Source: Streptomyces californicus (GTDB taxonomy: Bacteria > Actinomycetota > Actinomycetes > Streptomycetales > Streptomycetaceae). Taken from it: a stretch of DNA of 64,000 nucleotides. The notes under the pieces are model-generated. The model was not told the DNA's origin and did no database searches. It saw only the letters and a program-made list of their open reading frames with translations. Below, in pieces: positions 34,026 to 43,132 of the stretch. Position 1 is the stretch's first letter; the number at the start of each line of letters is the position of its first letter. The translations under genes were made by a program, and so were the position numbers. The stretch lies in contig NZ_JNZZ01000004.1 of assembly GCF_000717645.1 (NCBI RefSeq), positions 290,325 through 354,324 on the forward strand, written 5' to 3'.

Positions 34026-34195
34026 CGACGAGCCGGACCGTCGGCTGCCGCCGGCCGGAGGGCGGGCGGAGCACCGAGCGGGCGGGCGGACGTCTGCCGG
34101 ACGGCGTCGAGCGGGCGGACGGCGAGTGGGCGGGCGCCGGGCAGGAGGGCCGGGCGGTCCCGCCGCCTGGCCGATCCGCTTCGGGCGGCCCGCCG

Positions 34196-34579
34196 CTACA
34201 CGTCGAGCTGGTCGGCGACGGCCCTCAGCAGGCCCGCGATCTTCGCGCCGGCCGCCTTGTCCGGGTAGCGGCCGCGCTCCAGCTGCGGGGTGATGTTCTC
34301 CAGGACCGTCGTCAGGTCCTGGACGATCGACGCCAGCTCGTCGGGCTTGCGGCGCTGCGCGGCCGCGAGGGACGGCGTGGGATCGAGGATCACCACGGAG
34401 AGCGCCTGGTCGCCGCGCTGGCCCGCGACCACGCCGAACTCCACGCGCTGGCCGGGCTTGAGCGCGTCGACCCCGGCAGGGAGGACCGACGAGTGGACGA
34501 AGACGTCGCCGCCGTCGTCGCGGGAGAGAAAGCCGAAGCCCTTCTCGCTGTTGAACCACTTGACCTTGCCGGTGGGCAC
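34196..34579 (-). CDS. Cold-shock domain protein with C-terminal extension, 127 aa
   Basis: An N-terminal CspA-type OB domain binds single-stranded RNA/DNA: GKVKWFNSEKGFGFL contains RNP1 (KGFGFL), and VFVHSSV is RNP2. The domain ends near residue 67; the extra 60 residues (PDELASIVQDLTTVLENITP...) are helical and absent from classic 67-residue Csps, but this longer form is common in Streptomyces. GTG 34579 has GAGGAC a few bases upstream and gives the canonical VPTGKVKWF start. Likely an RNA chaperone. Confidence 0.9.
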   Translation of the reverse strand: MPTGKVKWFNSEKGFGFLSRDDGGDVFVHSSVLPAGVDALKPGQRVEFGVVAGQRGDQALSVVILDPTPSLAAAQRRKPDELASIVQDLTTVLENITPQLERGRYPDKAAGAKIAGLLRAVADQLDV

Positions 34580-34758
34580 GTCTGTCCTCGTCCTCGTACT
34601 CGTCGGTGCGCGGGAGAGCCGGTCCTCCAGCAGGACAACGGCTCCGGATAGCAATACAGCGGGTCACCGTGACCCGCTCGGTCCCAGGCTAATGGCCCTG
34701 CGTCCGGTGACAAGACGTCGCCGGAGAGTTCCTCGGGGCTGGGAACTACCCTGGTCGG

Positions 34759-34995
34759 GTGAGTACTACTCCTTCAGGCGCGGGCGATCGGCTGGTTCAG
34801 GTCGGCGCGATCGTCTTTTTCGTCGGCGCCCTGGCCACGCTGGTCACGGTCGCCCCTCTGTTCCTGGGCACCGACCCGTTCCCGTCGATCGCGTACGCGG
34901 TCTCCATGCTGATGGGCGTCGGATTCCTGATCGCGGCGGCCGGCGTGGTGCGCTCGGTCTGGGCGAACTCGCCGAAACGAGCAGCGAACTCCTAG
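34759..34995 (+). CDS. Small two-helix membrane protein, 78 aa
   Basis: Two membrane helices, VGAIVFFVGALATLVTVAPL and IAYAVSMLMGVGFLIAAAGV, joined by a short loop, with a polar basic tail. It is divergent from the cold-shock gene. No family recognised. The GTG start has no strong Shine-Dalgarno sequence. Confidence 0.7.
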   Translation: MSTTPSGAGDRLVQVGAIVFFVGALATLVTVAPLFLGTDPFPSIAYAVSMLMGVGFLIAAAGVVRSVWANSPKRAANS

Positions 34996-35038
34996 CCGGG
35001 CGTACGCCGGAGCTGGCCGGGAGTTCGCGGCCCCGGCC

Positions 35039-35713
35039 TCACGCCCCGGCCCCGGCCTCGGTCTCGGCCTCGGCAGGCCCGGCCCCGGCCTCGGTCTCGG
35101 CGGGCCCGGCACCGGACTCGGCCCCGCGCCCGGCCCCGCCCCCGAGACTGCCCATGATCAGGCCGGTTAGCGCGGCGACCGTCTCGTCGTCGGTCGCCCG
35201 CCGCCGGTTCAGCTCGGCCGCGAGCGCGTCGGCCGCGCCCAGTACGCCGGCGCACCGCAGCCCGAGGTCCTTCGGTGCGAGCGGGGAGTACGGGCGCAAC
35301 ACGGTGGCCATCAGCTCCGCGTAGCGGTCGGCCGAATCGTGCCGCACCGCCTCCATCTCCGGGCTCCCCTTCAGCGCCGCGGTGACGGCGCCCAGCTCGG
35401 GCATGTCGGTGGCGCAGGCGAAGTAGGCGGTGCTGATGGCGCGGGCGACCGCGTCGGCGCCGGTCGCGGCGCTCCGCAGGGCCCGGGTGACGGCGGCCCG
35501 GTGGCGTTCGTCGAGTCGCCGGTGGAGTGCGAGCAGCAGGCCGGGGCGGGTGGCGAAGTGGCCGTAGACGACCGGCCTGCTCACCCCGGCCTCCTCCGCG
35601 AGGGTGACCAGCGTCAGGCCGTCGGCGCCCCGGGTGCGCACGATCGCCACGGCGGTGTCGAGCAGTTGCTCCCGCCTGGCCTGCTTCGACAGGCGGGTCG
35701 GTGTGGTCGCCAT
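35039..35713 (-). CDS. TetR family transcriptional regulator, 224 aa
   Basis: The HTH head is RREQLLDTAVAIVRTRGADG and LVTLAEEAGVSRPVVYGHFA, clearly TetR. The C-terminal 40 residues are a low-complexity Gly/Ala/Glu tail (GPAETEAGAGPAEAETEAGA) encoded by near-repeats. ATG 35713 follows AAGGGAG. It is divergent from a saccharopine-dehydrogenase-like gene, and two tandem 13-bp palindromes between them are its probable operators, so it should repress both genes. Confidence 0.88.
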   Translation of the reverse strand: MATTPTRLSKQARREQLLDTAVAIVRTRGADGLTLVTLAEEAGVSRPVVYGHFATRPGLLLALHRRLDERHRAAVTRALRSAATGADAVARAISTAYFACATDMPELGAVTAALKGSPEMEAVRHDSADRYAELMATVLRPYSPLAPKDLGLRCAGVLGAADALAAELNRRRATDDETVAALTGLIMGSLGGGAGRGAESGAGPAETEAGAGPAEAETEAGAGA

Positions 35714-35746
35714 GGGCACTCCCTTGCGGTCTCCTCCCAATTTAAG

Positions 35747-35773
35747 CTACAAAACGTAGGCTACAAAATGTAG
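35747..35773. promoter_or_regulatory. Two tandem TetR operators, CTACAAAAYGTAG
   Basis: CTACAAAACGTAG (35747-35759) and CTACAAAATGTAG (35761-35773) are 13-bp palindromes one base apart, centres 14 bp apart, in an AT-rich pocket between the divergent start codons at 35713 and 35800. Assignment to the neighbouring TetR protein is inferred. Confidence 0.8.
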
Positions 35774-35799
35774 CTTCGTTGATGTGGAGGGGCGCCACC

Positions 35800-36810
35800 A
35801 TGGGACAGCGGGAACCGGTACTGATTCTGGGCGGCACGGGCCAGGCGGGCGCGGGGGCCGCCGCCCTCCTGCGCCGGTGGCATCCGACGCTGCCGCTGAC
35901 GATCGCGGGCCGCGACCCGGAACGCGCGCGGCGGCTGGCCGACGAGCTCGGCCACGCGACGGCCGCCACCGTCGACCTGCGACGCCGCGGCCTCGGCCTC
36001 CCGGCCACCACCGCCTGCTCGGCGGTGGTCGCCGCGCTCTGGGACGACCGCCTGCACGGGCTGCGCTACGCACAGGAGCGCGGGGTGCCCTACCTCAGCA
36101 TCTCCAGCGGTCTGGTGGACATCGCGCCGGAGATCGTCGCGGGCGCCCAGCGGGCGGAGGCCGCGCCGATCCTGGTGGCCAGCCACTTCTGCGCCGGCGC
36201 CGTCGTCCTCGCGGCCCTGCACGCGGCCCGGGAATTCGACCGGATCGACACCGTCCGCATCGGCGCCGTACTGGACGAACAGGACACCGGCGGGCCTGCG
36301 GGAGCGGCCGATCTGGAGCGGTGGTCCACGGCGACCACGGCAGGGCTCGTACGCCGCGACGGCGTCTTCACCTGGGTCGACGGCCCCGACGCCGAGGCGG
36401 AGGTGCGGCGTGCCGACGGCACCGGTCTGCCCGGCCGCAGCATCGCGGTCCTCGACGTGCCGAGCCTCGCCCTCGCGACGGACGCGCCCGACGTCCGTTT
36501 CGACTTCGCCGTCGGCGAATCCACGGGGCGACGGCTCGGCGGACCCGTGTCCTTCGAGGCCGGTATCGAGATCGAGGGGACCGACCGGGCGGGCACGCCG
36601 ACGAGGACGCTCCGCCGTCTGACCCACCCGTCGGGGCAGCGTCCGGTGACCGCGACGGGCGTGGCCCTCGGCGTCGAGCGGCTGGTCGGGCTGCGCGGTG
36701 CGGCCGTCGCGCCGGGGCTGCACACCCCCGAGGCGCTGCTCGACCCGGCCTACGCGGTCGAACGGCTGGCGGAGTCCGGGGCCGTCCTCACCGACGTCGC
36801 CGTCGGCTGA
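35800..36810 (+). CDS. NAD(P)-binding saccharopine dehydrogenase-like oxidoreductase, 336 aa
   Basis: A Rossmann-fold protein: VLILGGTGQAGAGAAALLRR with Gly-rich loop at 11-17, then LTIAGRDPERARRLADELG, the dinucleotide-specificity strand. The rest (DIAPEIVAGAQRAEAAPILV, SHFCAGAVVLAALHAAREFD) resembles short saccharopine-dehydrogenase-like or trans-acting enoyl-reductase proteins; the reaction is unknown. ATG 35800 is preferred, with GGAGGGG 6-10 bases upstream; an in-frame start at 35779 lies inside the operator-proximal leader. The 3' end overlaps the convergent HAD gene by 61 bases. Likely controlled by the adjacent TetR. Confidence 0.83.
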   Translation: MGQREPVLILGGTGQAGAGAAALLRRWHPTLPLTIAGRDPERARRLADELGHATAATVDLRRRGLGLPATTACSAVVAALWDDRLHGLRYAQERGVPYLSISSGLVDIAPEIVAGAQRAEAAPILVASHFCAGAVVLAALHAAREFDRIDTVRIGAVLDEQDTGGPAGAADLERWSTATTAGLVRRDGVFTWVDGPDAEAEVRRADGTGLPGRSIAVLDVPSLALATDAPDVRFDFAVGESTGRRLGGPVSFEAGIEIEGTDRAGTPTRTLRRLTHPSGQRPVTATGVALGVERLVGLRGAAVAPGLHTPEALLDPAYAVERLAESGAVLTDVAVG

Positions 36811-37484
36811 TCCTCGGGGGCCGCCCGGTCCGCGTCGTAGGACGCCAGCCAGGCCGGGAGGCCCGTCAGGTCGGCCAGCACCACGTCCGCGCCCTCCGCC
36901 CGCAGCTCCGCCGCGTCGCAGGGGCCGGTCGTCACCGCGACCGACAGCGCTCCGGCCACCCGCGCACCGCGCACGTCCCCGAGGTGGTCGCCGACGTACA
37001 CGTGAGCGCCGTGCTCGCGCAGGGCCTCGCCCTTGGCCTCCGCCCACAGCCAGCCGATCACGGCGTCCGGTTCGATGCCGAGGTGGGCCAGATGGAGCTT
37101 CGCGTGCTCCGCGTACTTCGCGGTGACGACGATCGCGCGACCCCCGAGCGCCCGTACGGCGGCCACCGACTCGCGCGCGCCGGCGAGGGCCGTGCTCGGG
37201 GTTATCGCGTGGTCGGGGTAGAGCTCGCGGTAGCGGGCGGCCACGGCGGGGACCGCCTCGGCCGGGAACCAGTGCGCCAGCTCCGTCTCCAGCGGCGGGC
37301 CGAGCCGGTTCACCACCAGGTCCACGTCGATCGGCGTCCCCGTCTCCGCGGCCAGGACCCGGAAGGCGGCGGCGATGCCGGGGCGGGTGTCGATGAGCGT
37401 CATGTCGAGGTCGAAGCCGACCGTCAGGGGGTGCCGCTGCGGGTGCTGGTCGGGGTGCTGATCCGTGGATGCCATGCCTGCCAT
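36750..37484 (-). CDS. HAD family hydrolase, 244 aa
   Basis: A phosphoglycolate-phosphatase-like HAD enzyme: motif I GFDLDMTLIDTRPG with Asp25 and Asp27, a cap domain, motif II AIVVTAKYAEHAKLHL (Thr), motif III Lys in EAKGEAL, and motif IV VYVGDHLGDVRGAR. Substrate unknown. The N-terminal His/Gln-rich extension MASTDQHPDQHPQRHP is unusual; alternative starts at 37484 and 37475 differ by three residues. The last 61 bases overlap the oxidoreductase gene tail to tail on the opposite strand. Confidence 0.87.
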   Translation of the reverse strand: MAGMASTDQHPDQHPQRHPLTVGFDLDMTLIDTRPGIAAAFRVLAAETGTPIDVDLVVNRLGPPLETELAHWFPAEAVPAVAARYRELYPDHAITPSTALAGARESVAAVRALGGRAIVVTAKYAEHAKLHLAHLGIEPDAVIGWLWAEAKGEALREHGAHVYVGDHLGDVRGARVAGALSVAVTTGPCDAAELRAEGADVVLADLTGLPAWLASYDADRAAPEDQPTATSVRTAPDSASRSTA

Positions 37485-37553
37485 TGTGCCGACCGGGCCC
37501 GAGCCGCCCGGGGGCCGGTGGCGGGGAGCCGCCGCCTAGACTGAGGCGCGTAC

Positions 37554-37572
37554 TTAGCCAAGCCTTACCCGC
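37554..37572 (+). promoter_or_regulatory. Candidate iron box (DmdR/IdeR operator)
   Basis: TTAGCCAAGCCTTACC lies 87 bases before the first siderophore-permease gene. By eye it matches 11 of 19 positions of the actinobacterial DtxR-type iron box, conserving the TTAG, AG-CT and ACC blocks. It is a weaker match than the second box at 55504. Confidence 0.6.
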
Positions 37573-37640
37573 GTGGCCCGTGCCCGTCCCGTCCTCCCAC
37601 GTGCCGCGTCCGTGCCCGGGGCCGTTCTCGATGGGGTCAG

Positions 37641-38702
37641 ATGTCAGCGTCAGCGCCGGTGCGGACCGCCGCGCCACCCGGGGTGCCGCCCGGCCCGTCC
37701 CCGGCGCCCCGCCTCTCGCGGCGCGCCGCCGCGACGGCCGCCGCCGTCGTCGCCCTACTGCTGGCGGTCCTGCTGAGCCTCGCCGTGGGCGCGCGTTCCA
37801 TCCCGCCGGGCGAGGTGGTCGACGCCCTGCTGCACGGCGGGAACTCCGACGCCGCCGAGGTGATCCGCTCGATGCGGGTACCGCGCACGCTCATCGGGCT
37901 GATGGTCGGCGCGGCGCTGGCGCTCGCGGGCACGGCGCTCCAGGGCATCACCCGCAACCCGATCGCCGACCCCGGCATCCTCGGCATCAGCCAGGGGGCG
38001 TCGGTGGCGGTCGTGGTGGCGATCGCGTTCGCGGGGGTGCACACGCTGACCGGGTACGTGTGGTTCGCCTTCGGCGGCGCGGCCCTCGCCTCGGTCGCCG
38101 TGTACGCCATCGCCGCGCGCGGGCGCGGCGGGGCGACCCCGGTGAAGCTCGCGCTCGGCGGCGCGGCGATCAACGCGCTACTGGTGTCGGTCACGATGGG
38201 CGTGCTGACGACGAAGGCGTCCGCACTGGACGAGTTCCGCTTCTGGCAGGTCGGTTCGATCGCGGGCCGGGAGGCGGACGTGGTCCAGCAGGTGTGGCCG
38301 TTCCTCCTGGTCGGGGCCGTGCTCGTGCTCTCCGTCGCCCGCGGCCTGGACGCGCTCGCGCTCGGCGAGGACGTGGCGAAGGGCCTCGGGCAGAACGTCG
38401 CCGCGGTCCGGATCGTCGGCGGGATCGGGGCGACCGTGCTGACCGGGGTCGGGGTCGCCGCCGCCGGACCGATCGCCTTCATCGGGCTCGCCGTCCCGCA
38501 CATCGCCCGCGCCGTCGTCGGCGCCGACCACCGCTGGGTGCTGCCCATGGCGGCGCTGCTCGGGCCCGTGATGCTGCTGGTCTCGGACGTCGTCGGCCGG
38601 ATCGTGTTCCCGCCGAGCGAGGTCCCGGCCGGGGTGACGACGGCCCTGATCGGGGTGCCGTTCCTGGTCGCCCTCGTCCGCCGGAAGGCGGTGCCCGCAT
38701 GA
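37641..38702 (+). CDS. Ferric-siderophore ABC transporter permease (FecCD), 353 aa
   Basis: A membrane subunit of an iron-chelate importer. FecCD landmarks: [53 protein letters not shown], and the coupling-loop-containing [20 protein letters not shown]. About ten helices expected. It is first of four genes (permease, permease, ATPase, lipoprotein); the next gene overlaps by 4 bases (ATGA). An iron box upstream suggests repression when iron is plentiful. The cognate chelate is unknown. Confidence 0.92.
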   Translation: MSASAPVRTAAPPGVPPGPSPAPRLSRRAAATAAAVVALLLAVLLSLAVGARSIPPGEVVDALLHGGNSDAAEVIRSMRVPRTLIGLMVGAALALAGTALQGITRNPIADPGILGISQGASVAVVVAIAFAGVHTLTGYVWFAFGGAALASVAVYAIAARGRGGATPVKLALGGAAINALLVSVTMGVLTTKASALDEFRFWQVGSIAGREADVVQQVWPFLLVGAVLVLSVARGLDALALGEDVAKGLGQNVAAVRIVGGIGATVLTGVGVAAAGPIAFIGLAVPHIARAVVGADHRWVLPMAALLGPVMLLVSDVVGRIVFPPSEVPAGVTTALIGVPFLVALVRRKAVPA

Positions 38703-39811
38703 CGGCCGACGCGCCCGCCACCGCGCCCGAGAAGACCGAGAAGCCTGTGAAGCCCGTACGGGTCCGGCCCTCCGGTTACGCCGTCCTGAAGGCCGGCCCG
38801 CGCGGCCGGTTCCTGCTGCACCGGCGTTCCTGCGTCGTCGCGGCGGCCCTGGTGCTCCTGCTGGCCGCCGTCTGCGTCGCCTACCTCTGCGTCGGGGAGA
38901 GCTTCGTCGCGCCCGGCGAGGTCGTGAAGGTGATCCTCGGCCAGCCGTCGTCGGCCGAACTGGTCGTGGGCACGCTCCGGCTGCCGCGCATGGTCGTCGG
39001 GCTGCTGGTCGGGGTCGCGTTCGGCATCGCCGGGGCGCTGATCCAGACCGTGGCCCGCAACCCGCTGGCCAGCCCCGACATCATCGGCGTCAGCCAGGGC
39101 GCGAGCGCCCTCACCGTCGGCGCGCTGACCTTCGGCGTCACCTCGTACACCTTCCTGCCGTACTTCTCCGTCGTCGGCGGCATCGCGGCGGCGACCCTCG
39201 TGTACGTCTTCGCGTGGCGCGGCGGGCTGCATGCGACGCGCTTCGTCCTCATCGGCATCGGGTTCGCCATCGCCCTGCGGTCGGTGACCACGCTGTTCCT
39301 GACCAAGGGCGACTACCTGGTCGCCCAGCAGGCGCAGATCTGGATGACCGGTTCGCTGAACGGGCGCGGCTGGCCCGAGGCCGCCCCGATCGGCTGGACG
39401 CTGCTGCTCCTGCTGCCCGCGGTCGTCTGGGCGGCGCGCGCCCAGCGCACCGTCTCGATGGACGACGACACGGCCACCGCGCTGGGCGTACGCCTGGGGC
39501 GCGTACGGCTCGGGCTCGTCGCCCTCGGCGTGGTCCTGGCCTCCGTGGCGACGGGCACGGCCGGCCCGGTGGACTTCGTGGCGCTGCTGGCCCCGCAGAT
39601 CGCCCGGCGCACCACCCGGACCGCGCAGATCCCCCTGTTGTCCTCGGCGCTGCTGGGCGCGGTGATCGTCGTCGGCGGCGATCTGCTCGCCCGCAGGCTG
39701 TTCTCGCCGACCGAACTGCCCGTGGGGGTCCTCACGGCGGCGGTCGGCGCCCCGTATCTGATCTGGCTGATCATCCGCGGTCACCGCGGCCGCAGTGGAG
39801 GCACCGCATGA
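38699..39811 (+). CDS. Ferric-siderophore ABC transporter permease (FecCD), 370 aa
   Basis: The partner permease of the same importer: [60 protein letters not shown], and [20 protein letters not shown], the ATPase-coupling region. An extra cytosolic N terminus of about 50 residues ([20 protein letters not shown]) precedes the first helix. ATG overlaps the upstream stop and the gene's own stop overlaps the ATPase start, both as ATGA, so the subunits are translated in step. Confidence 0.92.
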   Translation: MTADAPATAPEKTEKPVKPVRVRPSGYAVLKAGPRGRFLLHRRSCVVAAALVLLLAAVCVAYLCVGESFVAPGEVVKVILGQPSSAELVVGTLRLPRMVVGLLVGVAFGIAGALIQTVARNPLASPDIIGVSQGASALTVGALTFGVTSYTFLPYFSVVGGIAAATLVYVFAWRGGLHATRFVLIGIGFAIALRSVTTLFLTKGDYLVAQQAQIWMTGSLNGRGWPEAAPIGWTLLLLLPAVVWAARAQRTVSMDDDTATALGVRLGRVRLGLVALGVVLASVATGTAGPVDFVALLAPQIARRTTRTAQIPLLSSALLGAVIVVGGDLLARRLFSPTELPVGVLTAAVGAPYLIWLIIRGHRGRSGGTA

Positions 39812-40779
39812 GCCCGACGACGTCCGACGCGGCCGCAGGCCCCGCGTCCGCCACCGCCACCGCGCCCGGGGCGGGCGAGGGCCGGCTCGCCGCCCGCGCC
39901 CTGACCCTCGCGTACGAGGACCGCACCGTGGTCCGGGAACTCGACCTCACGGTGCCCGACGGGCAGGTCACCGTCATCGTCGGCCCGAACGCCTGCGGCA
40001 AGTCCACCACGCTGCGGGCGCTCGGCCGGCTGCTGAAGCCGCGCGGCGGGGCGGTCCTGCTGGACGGCACGGAGCTGGCGCGGATACCGACGAAGCAGAT
40101 CGCCCGGTCCATCGGGCTGCTCCCGCAGACCCCGGTCGCGCCGGAGGCGATCACCGTCTCCGACCTGGTCGCGCGGGGCCGTCAGCCGCACCAGAGCTGG
40201 TGGCAGCAGTGGTCGGACGAGGACGAGCGGGCGGTGACCGACGCCATGGCCCGTACGGACGTGACGGCGCTGGCCGGCCGGGCGGTGGACGAGCTGTCGG
40301 GCGGGCAGCGCCAGCGGGTGTGGATCGCGATGGCGCTGGCCCAGGACACCGACCTGCTGCTGCTCGACGAGCCGACGACGTATCTCGACATCGCCCACCA
40401 GGTGGAAGTCCTCGACCTGGTACGCCAGTTGGCGTCCCCTGCCGCTGACGGCACCCGGGGCCGTACCGTCGTCACCGTGCTGCACGACCTCAACCAGGCC
40501 GCCCGGTACGCGGACCGTCTGGTCGCGATGAAGGAGGGCCGGATCGTCGCCGAGGGGCGGCCCGGGGACATCGTCACCGCCGAACTGGTCCGCGAGGTCT
40601 TCGGCCTGGACGCGGTGATCGTGCCGGATCCGGTGACGGGTTCGCCGCTCGTCGTCCCGGGCGCGCCGTGGTCGCCCGCGCCGTCCGCCTCTTCCTCCAC
40701 CTCGGTTCCCGCTTCTGCTTCTGCTTCTGCTTCCGGCTCCGACTCCGCCTCAGCTCCGACTACCGGAAAGGTCCTCTGA
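39808..40779 (+). CDS. Ferric-siderophore ABC transporter ATPase (FepC-type), 323 aa
   Basis: The nucleotide-binding subunit. Walker [13 protein letters not shown] with Lys65, Q-loop [20 protein letters not shown], signature [20 protein letters not shown], Walker [13 protein letters not shown] and switch His in [14 protein letters not shown]. The Cys in the Walker A loop is usual for siderophore ATPases. A 40-residue Ser/Ala/Pro tail ([20 protein letters not shown]) after residue 280 is encoded by repeated GCTTCT/TCC-type triplets and is not part of the fold. It overlaps the permease upstream by 4 bases and is 3 bases from the lipoprotein gene. Confidence 0.93.
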   Translation: MSPTTSDAAAGPASATATAPGAGEGRLAARALTLAYEDRTVVRELDLTVPDGQVTVIVGPNACGKSTTLRALGRLLKPRGGAVLLDGTELARIPTKQIARSIGLLPQTPVAPEAITVSDLVARGRQPHQSWWQQWSDEDERAVTDAMARTDVTALAGRAVDELSGGQRQRVWIAMALAQDTDLLLLDEPTTYLDIAHQVEVLDLVRQLASPAADGTRGRTVVTVLHDLNQAARYADRLVAMKEGRIVAEGRPGDIVTAELVREVFGLDAVIVPDPVTGSPLVVPGAPWSPAPSASSSTSVPASASASASGSDSASAPTTGKVL

Positions 40780-40782
40780 CCC

Positions 40783-41772
40783 ATGACCCTGCGCAGTCTC
40801 CGCCCCCGCTCCCTGGCCGCCGTCTCCCTGGCGACGGTCGCCGCGCTCTCGCTGTCCGCCTGCGGCTCGTCCGACGACTCCGGTTCCGGTTCCGGTTCCG
40901 ACTCCGCTCCGGGCTCCGGCTCCACCCGTACGGTGAAGACGGCGATGGGCGACGTGGAGGTCCGGGAGGCGCCCGAGCGGGTGGTCGTCCTGGACACCGC
41001 CGAGCTGGACTCGGCCCTCACCCTCGGCGTGAAGCCGGTCGGCTCGACCCACGCGGACGTGACGTCCGGTTTCCTCGACTACCTGCCGAAGGACCGGGTC
41101 GCGGGCATCGAGGACGTCGGCCAGATGATGACCCCGAACCTGGAGGCCATCGCCGCCCTGAAGCCCGACCTCATCCTCACGAGCAAGGTCCGGCACGGCG
41201 ACAAGTACGCCGAACTGTCCAAGATCGCGCCGACCGTGATGACGGAGAACACCGGTTACCCCTGGAAGGAGAACTTCCGGCTCCACGCCGAGGCCCTCGG
41301 CAAGCAGGCCGAGGCGAAGAAGGTCACCGCCGACTACGCGCAGCACGTGGCGGACGTGACGAAGGCGCTCGGCGGCAAGGAGAAGGCCGCCGCGACCGAG
41401 GTCAACATGGTCCGCTTCGTCGAGGGCGCGGACATCCGGATCTACGGCCGGAAGAACTACATCGCGACGATCCTGGCCGACGTGGGGCTGGGCCGCCCCG
41501 CGATCGTGGACAAGGCCAAGGACGGGTTCTCGTACGACGTCAGCCCCGAGAAGATCGACCTGGCGGACGCGGACGCGGTCTTCCACTCGACGTACGGCGA
41601 CCCGAAGAAGGCCAAGGAGACGGAGACCACGGGCGGCGGCCTGTGGAAGAACATGGACGCGGTGAAGAACGGCAAGGTCTTCCCGGTCGACGACCAGCTC
41701 TGGATCCAGGGCATCGGCTACACGGCGGCCGACAAGATCCTCGACGAGCTGCGGGCCGGCCTGATGGGCTGA
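40783..41772 (+). CDS. Ferric-siderophore-binding lipoprotein (FecB/FepB-type), 329 aa
   Basis: The extracytoplasmic receptor for the upstream importer. A lipoprotein signal (TVAALSLSAC, Cys27) is followed by a Ser/Gly linker and a class III binding protein: PERVVVLDTAELDSALTLGV, IEDVGQMMTPNLEAIAALKP, DLILTSKVRHGDKYAELSKI, VFHSTYGDPKKAKETETTGG. Starts 3 bases past the ATPase stop. The last codons merge into an 8-bp tandem repeat. The combination and order permease-permease-ATPase-receptor differ from the second system at 55.7-59.8 kb. Confidence 0.92.
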   Translation: MTLRSLRPRSLAAVSLATVAALSLSACGSSDDSGSGSGSDSAPGSGSTRTVKTAMGDVEVREAPERVVVLDTAELDSALTLGVKPVGSTHADVTSGFLDYLPKDRVAGIEDVGQMMTPNLEAIAALKPDLILTSKVRHGDKYAELSKIAPTVMTENTGYPWKENFRLHAEALGKQAEAKKVTADYAQHVADVTKALGGKEKAAATEVNMVRFVEGADIRIYGRKNYIATILADVGLGRPAIVDKAKDGFSYDVSPEKIDLADADAVFHSTYGDPKKAKETETTGGGLWKNMDAVKNGKVFPVDDQLWIQGIGYTAADKILDELRAGLMG

Positions 41773-41814
41773 CGGACTGACGGACTGACGGGCTGACGGG
41801 CTGACGGGCTGACG
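41769..41814 (+). repeat. 8-bp tandem repeat CTGACGGR
   Basis: About five and a half copies of CTGACGGA/CTGACGGG start at the stop codon of the lipoprotein gene. Beyond it, longer imperfect repeats (GACCTGGTGGCCACGCGATG type) continue to about 41910. Slippage-prone; no coding role. Confidence 0.9.
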
Positions 41815-42046
41815 ACCAGGTGACCACGCGATGTGGAGACCTGACGACCTGGTGGCCACGCGATGTGGGGGCCCGGCGACCCGGCGACCTGGCGATGTGG
41901 GGACCCGGCGGGGTGAGGGCGCGGACCGCTTCACTCTCCCGGCGGGCCCGCTTCCCACTCCCTGCCTCCCGGCGGACCCGCTCCCCGCTCCCGGCGGGCC
42001 GGCTTCCGGGGCATCCGGTACGCGTACGCGCCGGTGACGCCCCGGC

Positions 42047-43030
42047 TCACTTTCCGGTGACGTCCCAGGCGTCGTTCGCGGCGGCGGCCTTCTCCCAGGC
42101 CGCCCACGCGGAGGCGTCGAGCCCGAGGGCTTCGAGGAGGTACGCGGAGACGGCGTCGGCGACGAGGGCGACACGGGCCGGGTCCTCGTCGGTGGTCTCC
42201 GCGACCTTCTCCCCGGCGAGACCGCCCAGGGTGTGCTCGCCCTCCTCGATGGTGAGCAGGCTCTTCGGCGACGGGGCGATCCGGTAGGCGTCGGTGAACC
42301 AGTCCGGCCCGCGCGTGGAGAGCTGGGACCGGTCCCGGCCGCCCGCGACCACCAGGGCCGGCGTGGTCATCGTGGTGTAGTCGGGCCGCATGAACGGAAG
42401 GTGCTCGACCGCGAACGGGGTGAGGGAGTCGCCCGTGCCGGTCGCGGCGATCAGGACGCCGGCCGCGACCGCGGGGTGCGTGAAGTCCTCCCCCGGCGCC
42501 CCGTCGGCGTCGAGCACCCGGGCGCCCAAGAGCGCGCCGGCGGTCTGGGCGCCCCAGGAGTGGCCGACGACCGCGACCCGGCCGAGGTCGGCGCGGTCCC
42601 CCACATCGGCCGCCCGGCCGAGGATGCCGTCGAGGCCGTCCAGCACGGCGTGGAGGTCGGATATCCGCACGCGCCACACGGTGGGGAAGCGCGGATCGTC
42701 CCAACCGATGCCGTTGCGACGGGAGTCCAGGTGGGTGGGCTGGACCACGACGAACCCGGCGGCGGCCCACCGGTCGACGAGGGGTTCGTACCCGTCCATG
42801 GACCACGCGTTGCCGTGGGAGAACACGATGACGGGAAGGTTCCGGCCGGTCACCGGGGCGGTGACCTTCACCTGGAGTTCCACGCCCCGGCCGGGGGCGG
42901 GGACGGTGATCGGCTTGACCGCGACGACCGGCCGGTCCGGGTTCCGGGCGCCGGGCAAGGGGGCGTGCGGGGACGGGGACGAGCCTGCGGACAGGGGTGT
43001 GGACGGGGACGCGGGCAGGGATGCGGACAT
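42047..43030 (-). CDS. Alpha/beta hydrolase (dienelactone-hydrolase/chlorophyllase-like), 327 aa
   Basis: An alpha/beta-hydrolase: LPVIVFSHGNAWSMDGYEPL with the oxyanion His-Gly, VAVVGHSWGAQTAGALL with the nucleophile Ser in GHSWG, acid in ALVVAGGRDRSQLST, and His in EEGEHTLGGLAG. There is no signal peptide, and the first 30 residues are Ser/Pro-rich. Substrate unknown. It is divergent from a TetR gene with two palindromic GGAAC-N3-GTTCC operators between the starts, so it is probably the regulator's target. Confidence 0.85.
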   Translation of the reverse strand: MSASLPASPSTPLSAGSSPSPHAPLPGARNPDRPVVAVKPITVPAPGRGVELQVKVTAPVTGRNLPVIVFSHGNAWSMDGYEPLVDRWAAAGFVVVQPTHLDSRRNGIGWDDPRFPTVWRVRISDLHAVLDGLDGILGRAADVGDRADLGRVAVVGHSWGAQTAGALLGARVLDADGAPGEDFTHPAVAAGVLIAATGTGDSLTPFAVEHLPFMRPDYTTMTTPALVVAGGRDRSQLSTRGPDWFTDAYRIAPSPKSLLTIEEGEHTLGGLAGEKVAETTDEDPARVALVADAVSAYLLEALGLDASAWAAWEKAAAANDAWDVTGK

Positions 43031-43068
43031 GAGGGGGCCACGCTTTCTTCCGGAGGGCGCACTGCCAT

Positions 43069-43115
43069 ACTTTGGCGGAACGCCGTTCCGCCAAAGTAGC
43101 GGAACAATGTTCCGC
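43069..43115. promoter_or_regulatory. Paired TetR operators, GGAAC-N3-GTTCC
   Basis: A 12-bp-arm palindrome (43069-43080 and 43086-43097, core GGCGGAACGCCGTTCCGCC) is followed by GCGGAACAATGTTCCGC (43099-43115). Both share GGAAC-N3-GTTCC with centres 24 bp apart, between the hydrolase start (43030) and the TetR start (43133). Binding by that TetR is inferred. Confidence 0.82.
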
Positions 43116-43132
43116 GAGTAAAGGGAGGCCCC

